A stretch of DNA of 64,000 bases, taken from Pilaira anomala. Its lineage: Eukaryota; Mucoromycota; Mucoromycetes; Mucorales; Mucoraceae. The notes under the pieces were generated by a model that ran no database searches, was not told where the DNA came from, and was given only the letters and a program-made list of their open reading frames with translations. Each line of letters opens with the position of its first letter. Position 1 is the stretch's first letter. Location: positions 23,159-87,158 of the forward strand of contig JAIXMQ010000089.1 of assembly GCA_025716855.1 (NCBI GenBank), written 5' to 3'. Shown in pieces: positions 13,086-24,303 of the stretch. The position numbers and the translations under genes were made by a program.

Positions 13086-14378
13086 ATGAAGAAACCCATT
13101 TCATTTTTATTGGCGTTTATTCAGCTATTTTTTATTGGACTTGTATCAGCACAAGATGCCAAGAAGGAGAAACTTATTTCTCTTCAAGATAGTAATACAG
13201 GTCTCATCAAGTTAAATTCAAACAGTTATGAACGATTCACCGAGGGAAAGCGTAATTATGGTCTTGTTGTCTTATTGACCGCTCTCGATTCTCAATTCAA
13301 TTGTGTTCCTTGTCGGTAAGTCGAAAATATAGAATGAAAAACGCGCGTTTTATTTTTTTTAACACAAAAAGTTATTTACAGTGAATTTGACCCTGAATAT
13401 AATTTGGTAGCAAAAAGTTTCCAAAAGAACAAAGATAGTAAGAATCTCTTTTTTGGTCATTTGGACTTTAAAGATGGTCAAGCTGTTTATCAAAAGGTAC
13501 AACTTTTTTTTTTTTTTTCTTATGAAATACAATGTTTTGACTTATTTTATAAATATATAGCTCAAAATTATGTCTGCACCCAACGTATTTTATTTCCCTC
13601 CTCAACAAGCAGGTGAACATAAAGAATTTGTTAAATACGATTTAGCTAGAAGGTTAGAAAAAAAAAAAAAAAAGGGACATACAGTATCGAGAAAATATAA
13701 TGAATTAATGTATGTAAAAATATTACTTAGTGGATTTTCAGCAGAAAGTTTGGCCGAGTTCCTTACTAAACAATCAGGTTATAAAGTACCCGTTTCTCGT
13801 CCTCTCAATTATCTTAAACTCGCCACCAAAGTCTTTTTGGTCGTTGGAGCAGCAGCAATTCTTAAGCTTTTATATCGTCATTTTGGATTTATTATCAATC
13901 ACAAGACAACTTGGACCATTTTGTCCATCTTGATTGTTTTAACCATGACTTCAGGTTATATGTGGAATCGTATTCGTACTCCACCTTTTCTTATGCCCGG
14001 CAAGAATGGAGAAGTTAACTATATCGCTTCAGGGTAAGTTTTATTGGGGAGGACTTAAGATGGATAATAAATGTAATAACTTGAACATGAATTTAGTTTC
14101 TCTTCTCAACTTGGTGTCGAATCACAAATCATTGCCAGTGTTTGTAAGTAAATTTATTATACATATAAAAAAAAAAGAACGCTTACTAAGAAATATGAAT
14201 AGATGGTGTACTTGGTTTCTCTATACTTGCTTTAATTAAGTCTGTACCTCAATTAGATCAAACCAGCCAAAGACTTGGTGTTTATATTTGGATGGCATGT
14301 ATTATCTTTATCTTTAGTTGTTTGTTGGCAATTTTTAGAATTAAGAATGGAGGGTATCCATTTAAACTTTTGCTTTAA
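13086..14378 (+). CDS. OST3: Oligosaccharyltransferase subunit OST3/OST6 (thioredoxin-like)
   Basis: This subunit of the ER oligosaccharyltransferase complex uses a lumenal thioredoxin fold to hold cysteines of nascent proteins so that nearby Asn sites are glycosylated. Six exons (13086-13315, 13382-13496, 13561-13652, 13731-14033, 14097-14143, 14203-14378) give 320 residues. A signal peptide covers about residues 1-22. The redox motif CVPC is at residues 73-76. The lumenal domain is followed by four hydrophobic segments in the second half, the expected topology. The protein ends in KNGGYPFKLLL. All exon joins keep frame and follow GT-AG. Whether it is the OST3 or OST6 paralogue cannot be told from this window. 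Confidence 0.93.
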
Positions 14379-14474
14379 GTAAAAAAAGTTTCTCTTTTTT
14401 TTATATTATATTTATTTTTTATTATGTTGAATTGTGGTATTTTTACAAAAAAATAATATTAAATTTACAAGTTT

Positions 14475-14689
14475 TTACTCTTCGTCTTCATCCTCTTCTT
14501 CATCACTTTCTTCAAAATCAAAATCTTCTTCTTCCTTTTTGGCTTCAATATCAGTAACATCATCACCTCTTTCTAATTTACGCAAATAACTTCTTCTTTG
14601 ACGAAGTGTCATTCTATCCAACATACGCTCTCTTTCTTGTGCCTCTCTCATTTCTTCAGCATTAGATTTAAATTCATCCTTACTAAAAA

Positions 14690-14720
<31 letters not shown>

Positions 14721-15172
14721 TAGTATCCTCAGTTTCAATTACTTTGATGATGAGTAAGGTATACTTACGTATTAATAATATCTTTAGATTCTAAACATTT
14801 AGCACAAACACCCTTGCTACGAGCACAGTTATCACAGAGAACATGGTATGCTTCTTTAATACATTTTTCCTCACAACCAGTACTAATATATTATGTCAGT
14901 AACCAAAGAGACAAAAAAAAATATGATTTTTCACAAACTAAATTATCTTACCATTTCTTGACAGTGGTCAAAGGCTTATACTTCTTATACTTCTTACGCC
15001 ACAAGATGACATCAGTACAACGTTGACAAAGACCATAAACTGGTAAACTGGCGATCTGTAAAGACTTTTTGGAGTTCTTATTGGCCTTCCAACTGGTTGT
15101 ATTTTGATGAGCTTGGCCCTTCTTGGAGGTATTACCTTTACGGCTTGACCCCTTATTTTCGTAAGTTGACAT
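14475..15172 (-). CDS. C9orf85-like (DUF2039) zinc-binding protein
   Basis: A small conserved eukaryotic protein of unknown function, related to human C9orf85. Three exons on the minus strand (15172-14952, 14882-14769, 14682-14475) give 180 residues. The N-terminus has HQNTTSWKANK. Cys pairs follow: LCQRC near residue 50, KKCTGC across the first splice junction, then LCDNC and VCAKC. The KYKPL stretch and CxxC pattern match the family and should bind zinc. The C-terminal 65 residues are a charged helix followed by an acidic tail ending in EDEDEE. Its 3-prime end lies about 100 bases from the convergent OST3 gene. The function is not known. Confidence 0.88.
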
Positions 15173-15303
15173 GCAAAGTTGATCCGCAAAAAGTATAACA
15201 ACCTTTTTAACAAATAAAAAAAAAATATAGCCTTAAATAAGAAAAAAAAAAAAAAAAAAAAAAAAAAGACGGTGTGACTCTATTATAAACAAGTCCATTT
15301 ATT

Positions 15304-16036
15304 TTATTTTTCTTCATCTGCCAAAATGATCTCTTGTTCTAATGGAGAAAAGATATCAATACCAGCTTCTAATGAATCAATCAAAATGTTTAAACGAGGT
15401 CCACTCAAGTTGGGTTCCTGCTATAAGTTAGTACTGGATCGTTTTACCAAGACTTGTTCGTTATCGTATCTTTACCTGTCTAATTATATCTAAATCGGTA
15501 CCAAAGGCTTGAGTTACTTTGGTCATGTATAAATCTCGGAATCGTTTTGCTGTACTCTTTTGCTCTAATGTTTCTGGTACATTTGGTTCATCTTCCTCCA
15601 TTTTATCATCATCTTCCTCTCTATCTGCCTCTAATTCTGCCTCTTGTACTTCTGCTTCTGCTTCTGCTTCTTGATCATCATCTTCTTCTTCCTCTTCTTC
15701 TTCTTCTTCCTCCTCTTCTTCTTCCTCTTCCTCTTCTTCGGATTCATCATTTATGTGGTTCATCATATCATCTAAAACTGAAGGATCCATTTCTTCGTCG
15801 AGATTATCAAACAACCCTTCTTCAACTATGTAACGTTGTTAATATTACTTTAATAACTAGATCGATCTCGTTCTTAGTTTACCTTGATCTTCTACAATCT
15901 ATGAAAAAGGAAAGGAATTGAGTACGATCACGTCAAATACGAGGTTGTTTAGTTTTACCTTTTCTGTCTTCGCGACTTTAGTAGGTTTAGGCTGTATTTT
16001 AGTAGCTGCACTTCTCTTTTTACTAATGTTGACCAT
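15304..16036 (-). CDS. RSA3: Ribosome assembly protein 3 (Rsa3)-like
   Basis: Rsa3 is a nucleolar factor for early 60S ribosomal subunit assembly. Four exons on the minus strand (16036-15959, 15898-15883, 15825-15476, 15420-15304) give 186 residues. The N-terminus is basic (MVNISKKRSAATK). The middle is an acidic tract of more than 60 residues built mostly of Glu. The C-terminal 60 or so residues, from KRFRDLYMTKVTQAFGTDLD to GIDIFSPLEQEIIL, fit the Rsa3 domain. Exon 2 is only 16 bases. Exon 4 begins with CAG, so an alternative acceptor three bases downstream is possible. The call depends on the C-terminal domain; the acidic run by itself says nothing. Confidence 0.8.
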
Positions 16037-16128
16037 TTTATTATATTTGTGTATTGTGTTGGTTTTTTGGTAAAAAAAAAAAAAAAATAATAAAAAGAAA
16101 CAGCAAAAAAAAATATATATATTTTTAT

Positions 16129-17972
16129 TTAAATTACAAGATTTTCATCAGCCCAAAGTTTAAAGGTACGATCATAACCTGAAGAAGCAATAAACTTGTT
16201 ATCTATTTACAATAAAGAATTTTAGTTATAAAAAAAAAAAAAAAAAAAAAAGATCATGTATATTCATTAATAAATCACGAACCATCAGATATGTCTAAGC
16301 CCATTACTTTTCCTTCATGTCCATCTAAACTCTTGATTAATCTAAAATCATCACCAGACCATATTTTAACACAACCATCATATCCAGAAGTAGCAAGGTA
16401 AAGACCAGCAATATTATGTGGGTCAGACGCGCTATTATTGTTGGTACCAGGCACACCTTTACTATACTTTACATCTGACACAAGCGATTGATGAGCAGAA
16501 ATCGTATATAAATTTGCAAGATTACGCATATCCCAAATTTTGACAGAATGATCTGCACTAGCAGTAGCTAATTGATAGCCATTAGGTGACCAATCAATAC
16601 CTAAAATATCCTTGACATGTCCTTCTAATGTCATAGTGGATCTTCCAGTTCTTAAATCCCACACTCTACCAACAGCATCTAAACCACCTGTAGCAACTAA
16701 ACTACCATCACACTGAAATGCAATCGAATATACTTCTCTAGCATGACCTTCTTGCAATAACAATTCTTGTGTTGTATTCACATCCCATAAACGCCATGTA
16801 CCATCAAAACTAGCACTACCTAAATATTTACCAGAAGGATGAAATCCAATACGAGCCACACGTCTTGCATGACCTGATAAGGTGGCTATAGGTGTACTCT
16901 TTTCTAAATTCCATAATTGAATTAACCCATCTCCACCACCAGTAGCTAAATTAAGTGCACTTGGAGCTTGTGAAATAGTTGCTTCTGGATGAAATGCGAT
17001 ACCGCCCACTTTATCATTGTGTCCCTTCAAAGTTAATTTATGTTCGCAGTCAGGAACTGACCATACTTTACATAGGCCAGACCATGATCCTGTCACTAAT
17101 AATTTAGAGTCTGGACTGAAAGCACATTGAGCAATCGGTCGATCATCGGCAATTTGTGAAGACCAGTTGGTATATTTCTTGAGCTTTGAATGAAGCTCTT
17201 GTCGACTGGCTTTTAGTAAAGGAAGTGTGATTTTATGTTCTTCTTTTTGTCGTTCATTACGTTGTTTAGCTCTACCCAAGGAATAAGTCGTGATCCATTT
17301 TCTAGCTTCTAAAAGTTCTTGGGATCCAGGTGTAAAAAATTCCTCGTCCTCTTCCTAAAAAAACGTAATATAGCTTCTGTTAGATCTACAAAACAAAAAA
17401 AAACAAGAAACAGAAATAGTATTCTAATCTAACCTCTTCTCCTTCTCCTTCGGCTGATTCCTCTTCACTTTCAATTTCACGTCCTTGGTTTTTGGACAAT
17501 AAGTATCGAAGACGATCACGACGATCGCCAGGCTAAAAAAAAAAAAAATAGAAATGAGTTTAAGCTTTCAAATAAAATCTATATAACTTACACCTTCACC
17601 GAAAAGACATTGTGGTTCACCAATATCTCGAAGTCTTTGTCTAACACGTTTATCGTCAGTTGGTACAGCAAGTTGAAAAGCTCTCTTTCTTCTTTCAAAT
17701 TCGGCTAATACTTGTTTATCTGCTTCACCTGCATTAATAGAATAAGCAGGTTCCATACTCTCATCTACAAAAGTCCTTTTTTTGTCAATACGTTATAATA
17801 TGGTCGTGTTTCTTATTTATTTTTTACCTAAGGCATCAAGGTCAACACCACCATTAGAACTAGCAGCCTCTTCTGTGCGAGCTCTTTTGACTGACTCTTG
17901 ACCTTCTAAGGAACCAAAATGAACACGAGGTTTAGAAGTTAATCTAGCTATTTGAGAGTCGTCGTGATCCAT
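16129..17972 (-). CDS. PRP4: U4/U6 small nuclear ribonucleoprotein Prp4
   Basis: Prp4 is a core protein of the U4/U6 snRNP, binding U4 snRNA with Prp3 and Cyp-H and needed to form the tri-snRNP. Five exons on the minus strand (17972-17828, 17764-17592, 17532-17434, 17354-16283, 16202-16129) give 520 residues, close to human PRPF4. Residues about 65-110 form the short Prp4-type domain ([20 protein letters not shown] and [14 protein letters not shown]). An acidic linker follows, and the second half has seven WD40 repeats that close a beta-propeller, each ending in forms such as VKIWDM and WRLWDV. The last repeat is completed by exon 5 ([11 protein letters not shown]). It ends about 90 bases from the start of RSA3 on the same strand. 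Confidence 0.95.
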
Positions 17973-18772
17973 AGCTATTGTTTTTGGTTAATAAAAAAGA
18001 GAGAGAGAGAAAAAAAAAATGGCATGGAAAATTAATTTTTTTAAAAAATACTGGAGGTATTTCGTGACTAGATGTTCATTGCATTTCTCGCTAGCAACTA
18101 TTTGTATGTACACACGTTATAAAATGTATTGTGCTGAATTCCTTCAACTAGTTCCTTTTCTTTCCAGTACATTTGGCATATCTGCACTGATTTTTTTTTT
18201 AAAAAAAACCAATTTAATTCTATTATATATGTATTCTTTCCATCGTATATTACACGCTTTTTTTATAATAAAGATTTAACTAAAATCACGCTTATGACAA
18301 AGAACACACTTCGTTGACAAATAAAGCCACTTTTTTCTCTTCAGGTATAGGACAAGAAGGCCCTTTACAAGCTAAAAACTTTAAATCGTGGTACACCCAA
18401 ACAATAAACTTTTGGTGTACCTGTCTCACTAGACGGATGTAAATATTTACCTCGTAAATAAGAACCGATTATAAAGTGGTCTATTTTTTTTTCTAAAATA
18501 GAATAAGAGTACAAAACGAATGTTATCTTGTTACATGTATGCGTCGAGAGAGGATTGGATAAAGTTATGATGGCTTATTTTTCTCTCATATGACATGTCA
18601 TAACAATATGAAACCATCTGGGATGAATACACGTTTTTATTGTGCAGAAATTATGTATCGTTTCATTTGTCCTTTTATAGATTAACCATACTATATAGAC
18701 CCTTCACATTTGACTTTTTTTTTTTTTTTCTTTATCCATTTTTTGTTTTGTTCTTTTGGAAAAGAAGGCGAT
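17973..18772. promoter_or_regulatory. Divergent promoter region between PRP4 and PMT
   Basis: This 800-base interval separates two divergently transcribed genes and must hold both promoters. It contains an imperfect hairpin at 18390-18421, with GGTACACC and GGTGTACC arms around a short loop, and a perfect 12-base palindrome ATGACATGTCAT at 18590-18601. Either could be a protein-binding site; the sequence does not show which. The 86-codon frame at 18019-18279 is low in complexity and has no recognisable feature, so I do not call it. Confidence 0.45.
18390..18421. promoter_or_regulatory. Imperfect inverted repeat in divergent promoter
   Basis: Twelve-base arms (GGTACACCCAAA and TTTTGGTGTACC) pair with a single mismatch around an eight-base loop. 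The position between two divergent genes suggests a binding site for a dimeric regulator, though no known factor is identified. Confidence 0.35.
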
Positions 18773-19957
18773 ATGGTCGCTGCTACAGCTAAAAAAGATG
18801 ATTCAACAAAGACTAAAAGAAAATCAGTAAAATCAGATACCTTTAAAAAGTATTCACAAGATACAACGGATGGTTTTGATGATGATATTGATGAAATTAA
18901 AAAGGTAAAATTGATATATAAAAGAAAAAAAAGACGCGATCTAATATTTGATTATATATATATATTAGAAATTGAAATATCAGGTTGTGGATACTTATCT
19001 CGAACTAAAGCACCAAATTGCCTCTATTTCTGTCACTGTCATGTCGTTTTTTACGACATTCTATATGATTTGGTTCCCTGCCCATGTTGTGTAAAGTATA
19101 TATTTAATATCGCGTTATGTGTATCAACTAACTTGAATATATATATATATATATATATAAAGGTTTGACGAAGTTCATTTCGGAAAATTCACGTCTTATT
19201 ATATTCAAAGACTCTTTTTCTTTGATGTACATCCACCTTTAGCAAAACTTATGTTTGCAGCAGTAGGTTACTTGGCTGGGTTTAATGGTGATTACAAGTT
19301 TACAGAAATTGGTGAAAGTTATGCTGATAATAATGTACCTTATATTTGTCTTCGTGCTTTACCTGCCTCTTTACATGTCCTTAGTGTTCTCCTTGTATAT
19401 AATATTATGAAGGAATCTGGTAGTTCTGTCCTTACCTGTTTTTTAACTGCCACTTTGTATTTATTGGGTTAGATATTTGTTTTATTTTTTTAAACATTGA
19501 ATTTTCGTTTATTGATTTTTCTTTTTATATACAGATAATGCTTTTATTAGTCAACATAGATTAATTCTCTTGGATAGTTTCTTGATTTTCTTTATGCTTA
19601 CTACAGTTTATGCATATATCCGGTTCCGTAAATTTCGACACGTGTAAGATATTATGTATAGTTTCTTTTTTTAAAAAAAAAATAACTTGTGCTCATTTTA
19701 AACTCTTCAAAAAAAAAAAAAAAAAAAAAAATAGACCTTTTACTGGTTCATGGTGGACATGGATGAGTATGACGGGTGTTTGTATGGCACTTACACTTAG
19801 GTAAATTGAAAATGAATACTAAACTATTTTCAATTATTAACTTTTTACCATAGCGTTAAAATGATTGGATTATTTGTGGTAGCAACAGTTGGAATTGCAG
19901 TGCTTATGGATCTTTGGGAACTATTAGACACTAAATATCAATTGACAAATGTAAGTC

Positions 19958-20000
<43 letters not shown>

Positions 20001-21843
20001 AAAAAGTTTTACTAAAAATCAAACTATGTAGAAAACTCTTGCGCAACATTTCTTTGCTCGTGTTATTGGCCTTATTCTTGTACCTGCTATTGTTTACATG
20101 TTTTGGTTCTATATTCATTTTGCAATCTTGAACATTTCTGGACCAGGAGATGCATATATGAGCACAAAGTTTCAAAGTACTTTGTCAAATAATCCCCTCT
20201 CATTACATTCACTAGGTAAAACAATTTTTTGTAAAATATTTAAATATGTAATGTACTCATACATTGTACTTTAGATATTATGTATAATCAATCAGTAAGA
20301 TTCCAACATAAAAAGACCTCTGCTTTCCTTCATTCTTACCATTTGAATTATCCGCCTGCTTATGAGGACGGTCGCTTCAGTTCACAAGGTAAAAAAAAAA
20401 GAATAAAAAAACTGCTCAAGTTAAAAAAATATGAAACTCTAATATATACATATATATATAACAGGTCCACAGGTTGTCGGAAATTTGGCTCCCGATATTA
20501 ATAGTTACTGGCGTATCTTACCTGGTGGATTCTCATCTGATGATAATGCAAAACAATATGTTCAACATAATGATATTATTCGGTTAGAGCATATTGCTAC
20601 TGGTAAACTTTTAATGACACACGATGTCGCAGCTCCTTGGACACCGACCAACCATGAGATGACAACGACCAATGATCCTGTCATGCACGAATATACTTTA
20701 TTTAGACTGGTATTGAGTGATCTCACTTCAGGACCTATTTGGTCGACATTTAGTAAACCTCTTAATTTGGTGCATGTCAAGAGTAATGTAGATGTGCTTT
20801 GTACTACCCTCAATCTTCCAGAATGGGGACAATTTCATTTAGAGATCAATGGTAAAAAAAATGGGCCCGATAAAGCCAATCAATGGGTTGCAACTGACAT
20901 TTTAGGATTTAATGGTAATTTCTCTATTTTGTAAATCTTGCAAATACATTGTTTTTAATTTTTTTTTTTTTAAAAAAAAAAAAGCTGTTGAAGTCAATAA
21001 GAAAAAACAGAGAACACCTGAAAAAATGAGCTTCTTTGCCAAGTTTGTAGAGTATCAAAAAGCAATGATTATACAGAATAATAATTTGGTGGATTCTCAT
21101 CCGTATCAATCAGGACCACTCTCTTGGCCATTGATGATCCGTGGAGTAAATTATTGGACTGATCTCATTAACAAGAATCAAATTTATATGACTGGAAACG
21201 TAGCAGGTTGGTGGGGTGGATTAGTTTGTATTTTCATTTTCTGTGGAATGACCGTACTTGATATGGGTTTACGTAAAAGAGGCTTTCGCTTATTCAGAGA
21301 AAGTAAGTTAACAAGAAGAAAAAAAAAAAAAAAAAAAAAAAGTTTAGAAAAATTACTCATGTCTCCATTTTGATATAGCATACCGAACAAGATTAAACAG
21401 AACAGGTGGTTTCTTCTTACTTCTTTGGGTGATGCACTATTTCCCTTTCTTCTTGATGCGTCGCTCTTTATTCTTACATCATTATTTACCTGCTATGGCA
21501 TGTAATTATCTATTGATCGGCAGTGTATTTGAGTATTTTTTTATCCATGGAGTGAATTCACCCATTTCCAATCAGCCTAATAACAAAAGGTTCATTACGG
21601 ATAAAACAAAAGTTACTTTGAAGAGTTACATAGCTGCAGCCATTATTTTAGGTATGCAGTTTACAGTCTACTTGTTTTTATCGCCCATGACATATGGTAC
21701 TCCCGCCATGTCTGTTGAAGAAGCTACAAGACGTAAAGTTTTAAAGACTTGGGATATTCAATTTGGTAAATATATAAATTTTTTTTTTATTTCAACCTTT
21801 TTTTTTTATTAACAGTTTCTTTGATATAGCCAATCATGCCTAA
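18773..21843 (+). CDS. PMT: Dolichyl-phosphate-mannose-protein mannosyltransferase (PMT family, GT39)
   Basis: PMTs transfer mannose from dolichyl-phosphate to Ser and Thr of proteins entering the ER; in fungi this feeds cell-wall glycoproteins. Twelve exons (18773-18904, 18969-19090, 19163-19467, 19535-19643, 19735-19800, 19854-19950, 20032-20215, 20275-20388, 20465-20914, 20985-21302, 21379-21765, 21830-21843) give about 765 residues. Visible are the catalytic first lumenal loop (FDEVHFGKF ... FFFDVHPPLAKL), many membrane helices, a central MIR region (about residues 320-525, with VRFQHKKTSAFLHSY, NDIIRLEHIATGKLL and HDVAAPW), then SWPLMIRGVNYW and HHYLPAMACNYLL. The SWP..RG..YW segment resembles the PMT1 branch, but the subfamily is not certain. 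Exon 2 could start 15 bases later. The last exon is 14 bases, and an alternative acceptor upstream would give a slightly different tail. Confidence 0.93.
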
Positions 21844-22107
21844 AAAGAGAGAGAGTCGGTGATGATGTATATTATTATTTCTTTTGCGCAAATCAAATAA
21901 AGTTTTTTTTTTTTTTTTTTTTTTTTTTTTGTTTATCACCCCTTTTTGTTTATCACCCCCTTTTTTTTTGTTAACCCCTTTTTTTTTAATTAACTACGTG
22001 CGTTTCATATCAAAAAAAAAAAAAATATGTATATATAATAAAGCTATCTTTTGAATTAATATATTCTTTCTTTCTTTCTTTCTTTCTAACTCTTCTTTTT
22101 TAAAAAA
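21844..22107. other. Poly-T spacer with short direct repeats
   Basis: The spacer after PMT carries a T run of about 28, followed by two copies of GTTTATCACCCC and a third degenerate unit, then a CTTT repeat just before the next start codon. I see no gene. Confidence 0.4.
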
Positions 22108-23447
22108 ATGACCGGTGGACCCTCAGAACATCAACAAGCTATTCGGTATCTTAAATTTAAAGTCTTACTTAATGCGATTCTTGAAGAAGATGAAGAAGAT
22201 GATGGAAGAACATTAGAATTGTTAGCTTTAATCCTTGATAACAGATATTTCAATGCTAGAGGTAACGTTCCCAAAATTGATATACCTTGGAAACTTGACT
22301 TGCTTCAAGCTTTGGATGACAATAATGTTAGACAACAAGAGATTAGAATGAGCCTTGAATCATTCAACAAGTTGTACGATATAACTACCGTACATCCTAT
22401 TTACTCTGAACATGAAAATAGAAGACGAACGGATGTAAGAATCCAAATGATGGTTGCTTTAGAGAGACTCGGCTGCTATGGTAATGGTGTTTCCGTTGGA
22501 AGACTTTCAAGATCAGCAGGTGTCAGTGGTAAGATAAAAAAAAAAAAAAAAGATAGAAAGATAAAGCTTTATTTAACTAAAATAATTGGATATAGAAGGA
22601 TCAGTGGTAAACTTTACCAACAGATTCATTGTGGCTATTGTGTCAACTATGGAAAGAAAGTATGTCTCTTGGCCTAGTAGCAGACAAAAGGCACTCATCA
22701 AAAATGATGTTGAAAAGTCGCATGGCTTTCCTTCTTGTATTGGATTTGTTGATGGATCGTTAATCCCTTTGGCATATAATACCCCTCCTCGTTGGAGCCA
22801 CCAAGACTTCTATACCCGTAAGTCTTGCTATGCAGTTGCTGCTATGGTTGTATGTGATCATAAGAAACGCATCACACATTTACTTTCTGGATATGCTGCT
22901 GGTTCTGCCGCACGATGCACGACGGGTTTTCAGAGGTAGTCAGCTGGCTGAATTTCCGGGCCGCCGCTACTTTCAAAATGGTGAATACCTTTTGGCAGAC
23001 TCGGCATATCCTGCCAGCTTCAATCTTGTACCGGTCTTGAAGAAGCCAAGAAACGGGCAATTGACCAAAGATGAGAGGACATTCAATTACTTGCACGCTT
23101 CTCTCAGGGTCAATGTTGAAAATTGTATTGTTGGCATATGGAAATCTCGATTTCAAAGCTTGAGGGGACTGCCAATGCCGGTAAGAAACCGAGATGATAT
23201 AAAGCATATCAATTATTGGATCAAGACTTGTGCTATCATTCACAATTTTCTCATTGACGACAATGACGACGATATTGATGAAAGTTGGTACAGAATCGCT
23301 GATGAGGATTTACCCTCAGTTGTACGAGAAGAGGCTCTGGAAGAAGAGAGAGTAGCGTTTATAGATGAAAATAGGCCTCTTCTTGCTGCACGTAATGGTC
23401 AGGAAAAAAGAGCCATTGTAAAACGTATAGTTTTATCTAAACATTAA
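22108..23447 (+). mobile_element. PIF/Harbinger-type transposase gene with a frame break
   Basis: This encodes a DDE nuclease of the Harbinger/HARBI1 kind (DDE_Tnp_4), which cuts and pastes DNA transposons; domesticated relatives exist in hosts. Exon 1 (22108-22528) joins exon 2 (from 22596) through a 67-base intron. Catalytic landmarks are GFVDGS (first Asp), HDAR and LLADSAYP (second Asp), and NVENCIVGIWKSRF (Glu). At about 22900-22936 the frame runs into a stop, and the match continues one base out of phase (HDARRVFRGSQL onwards) to a stop at 23447. I infer a one-base indel, so the product is probably truncated before the second Asp unless this is an assembly error. I could not find terminal inverted repeats or the partner Myb-like gene. 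The N-terminal 140 residues look like the usual alpha-helical region. Confidence 0.82.
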
Positions 23448-23494
23448 AATAAAGTTTTTTTATCTTAAGTTTTATAAGTGTCTTAATTATCTAT

Positions 23495-24303
23495 CAGAAT
23501 TCTTATTACTCTCATTGGCTGTATTTTAAAATCCGCTTCAGCAAATTGCTATAAGTATAAGTTTTTTGGTTTGAAACCCACTAATTTGTTGATTCTAGAA
23601 CGCGAAAAAAGAAAGTTACAAGTTTTGAATGCTACCGGCAGAAGATTTGATGTCCTTATTAAATACATAATAAGAAGAGATTACATTGTGCTCAACATCA
23701 TTTGTGGATGACTGCACCAGTCCAACCTGACGTGTACTGAATTTTTTAGTATTTTAAGTACTACTGAAAACTTCAGTAATTAAATTTCTAATCTTCAGGG
23801 TACATTGTAACTCATATATACCGAATTTTAGGTGTAACTGTTCAATGTATATGTACACTGAAGATAGCATTTTATTTTCTTCTAGTGGCCATAGTGTGTA
23901 CAGATGGTAGGTGCAAACGCAAAGATCGTGTGTGATCATCATGCCAAAAAATATATTACGCTAACAGCTTTTCTGTAACTTAGGCTATAAATAAAGCAAC
24001 GGAGTCTTCGGGCGATAAAATATCCTGGGATGGTGGCAGTAGTTGCATTGTCAGTCAGTCAAAGACAAATTTCTTGTTCTACTTGGCTTCTGTATGTGAA
24101 GTGAAAGCAGATTATATGAAAAACAATACTGTTGATACACATCTAGATTTACTCAGGTTATGCATATATTCGGCAGGGATTACTATTGACAATGAAGATG
24201 TGGAGAATGTTGTCTTATTGCAAGCAACAGTTGGTAAATTTATAGTATTTTGTTACTTGCTATTTTGCAAAATATATTTACAACAAATATATTATTTTCC
24301 ATG
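23495..24303 (+). pseudogene. Unidentified coding fragments (gene or element debris)
   Basis: Two good-looking frames without plausible starts lie on the plus strand. The first, 23495-23709, reads through KYKFFGLKPTNLLILEREKR and LNATGRRFDVLIKYIIRRDY before a stop. The second, about 23993-24303, contains SSGDKISWDGGSSCIVSQSK and FLFYLASVCEVKADYM, then a stretch with DLLRLCIYSAGITIDNEDVE. Amino-acid composition is protein-like, unlike nearby non-coding DNA. An acceptor-like TAACTTAG precedes the second block. I do not recognise the family. The position right behind a transposase makes decayed element cargo or a captured gene fragment likely. Confidence 0.45.

Noticed and set aside
15547..15921. 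Leu/Pro-rich plus-strand frame
   Set aside because: Antisense of the Glu-rich tract in RSA3.
18019..18279. 86-codon frame on the plus strand in the PRP4/PMT promoter
   Set aside because: Hydrophobic and Lys-rich from homopolymers, overlaps the promoter of a well-supported gene, no family resemblance.
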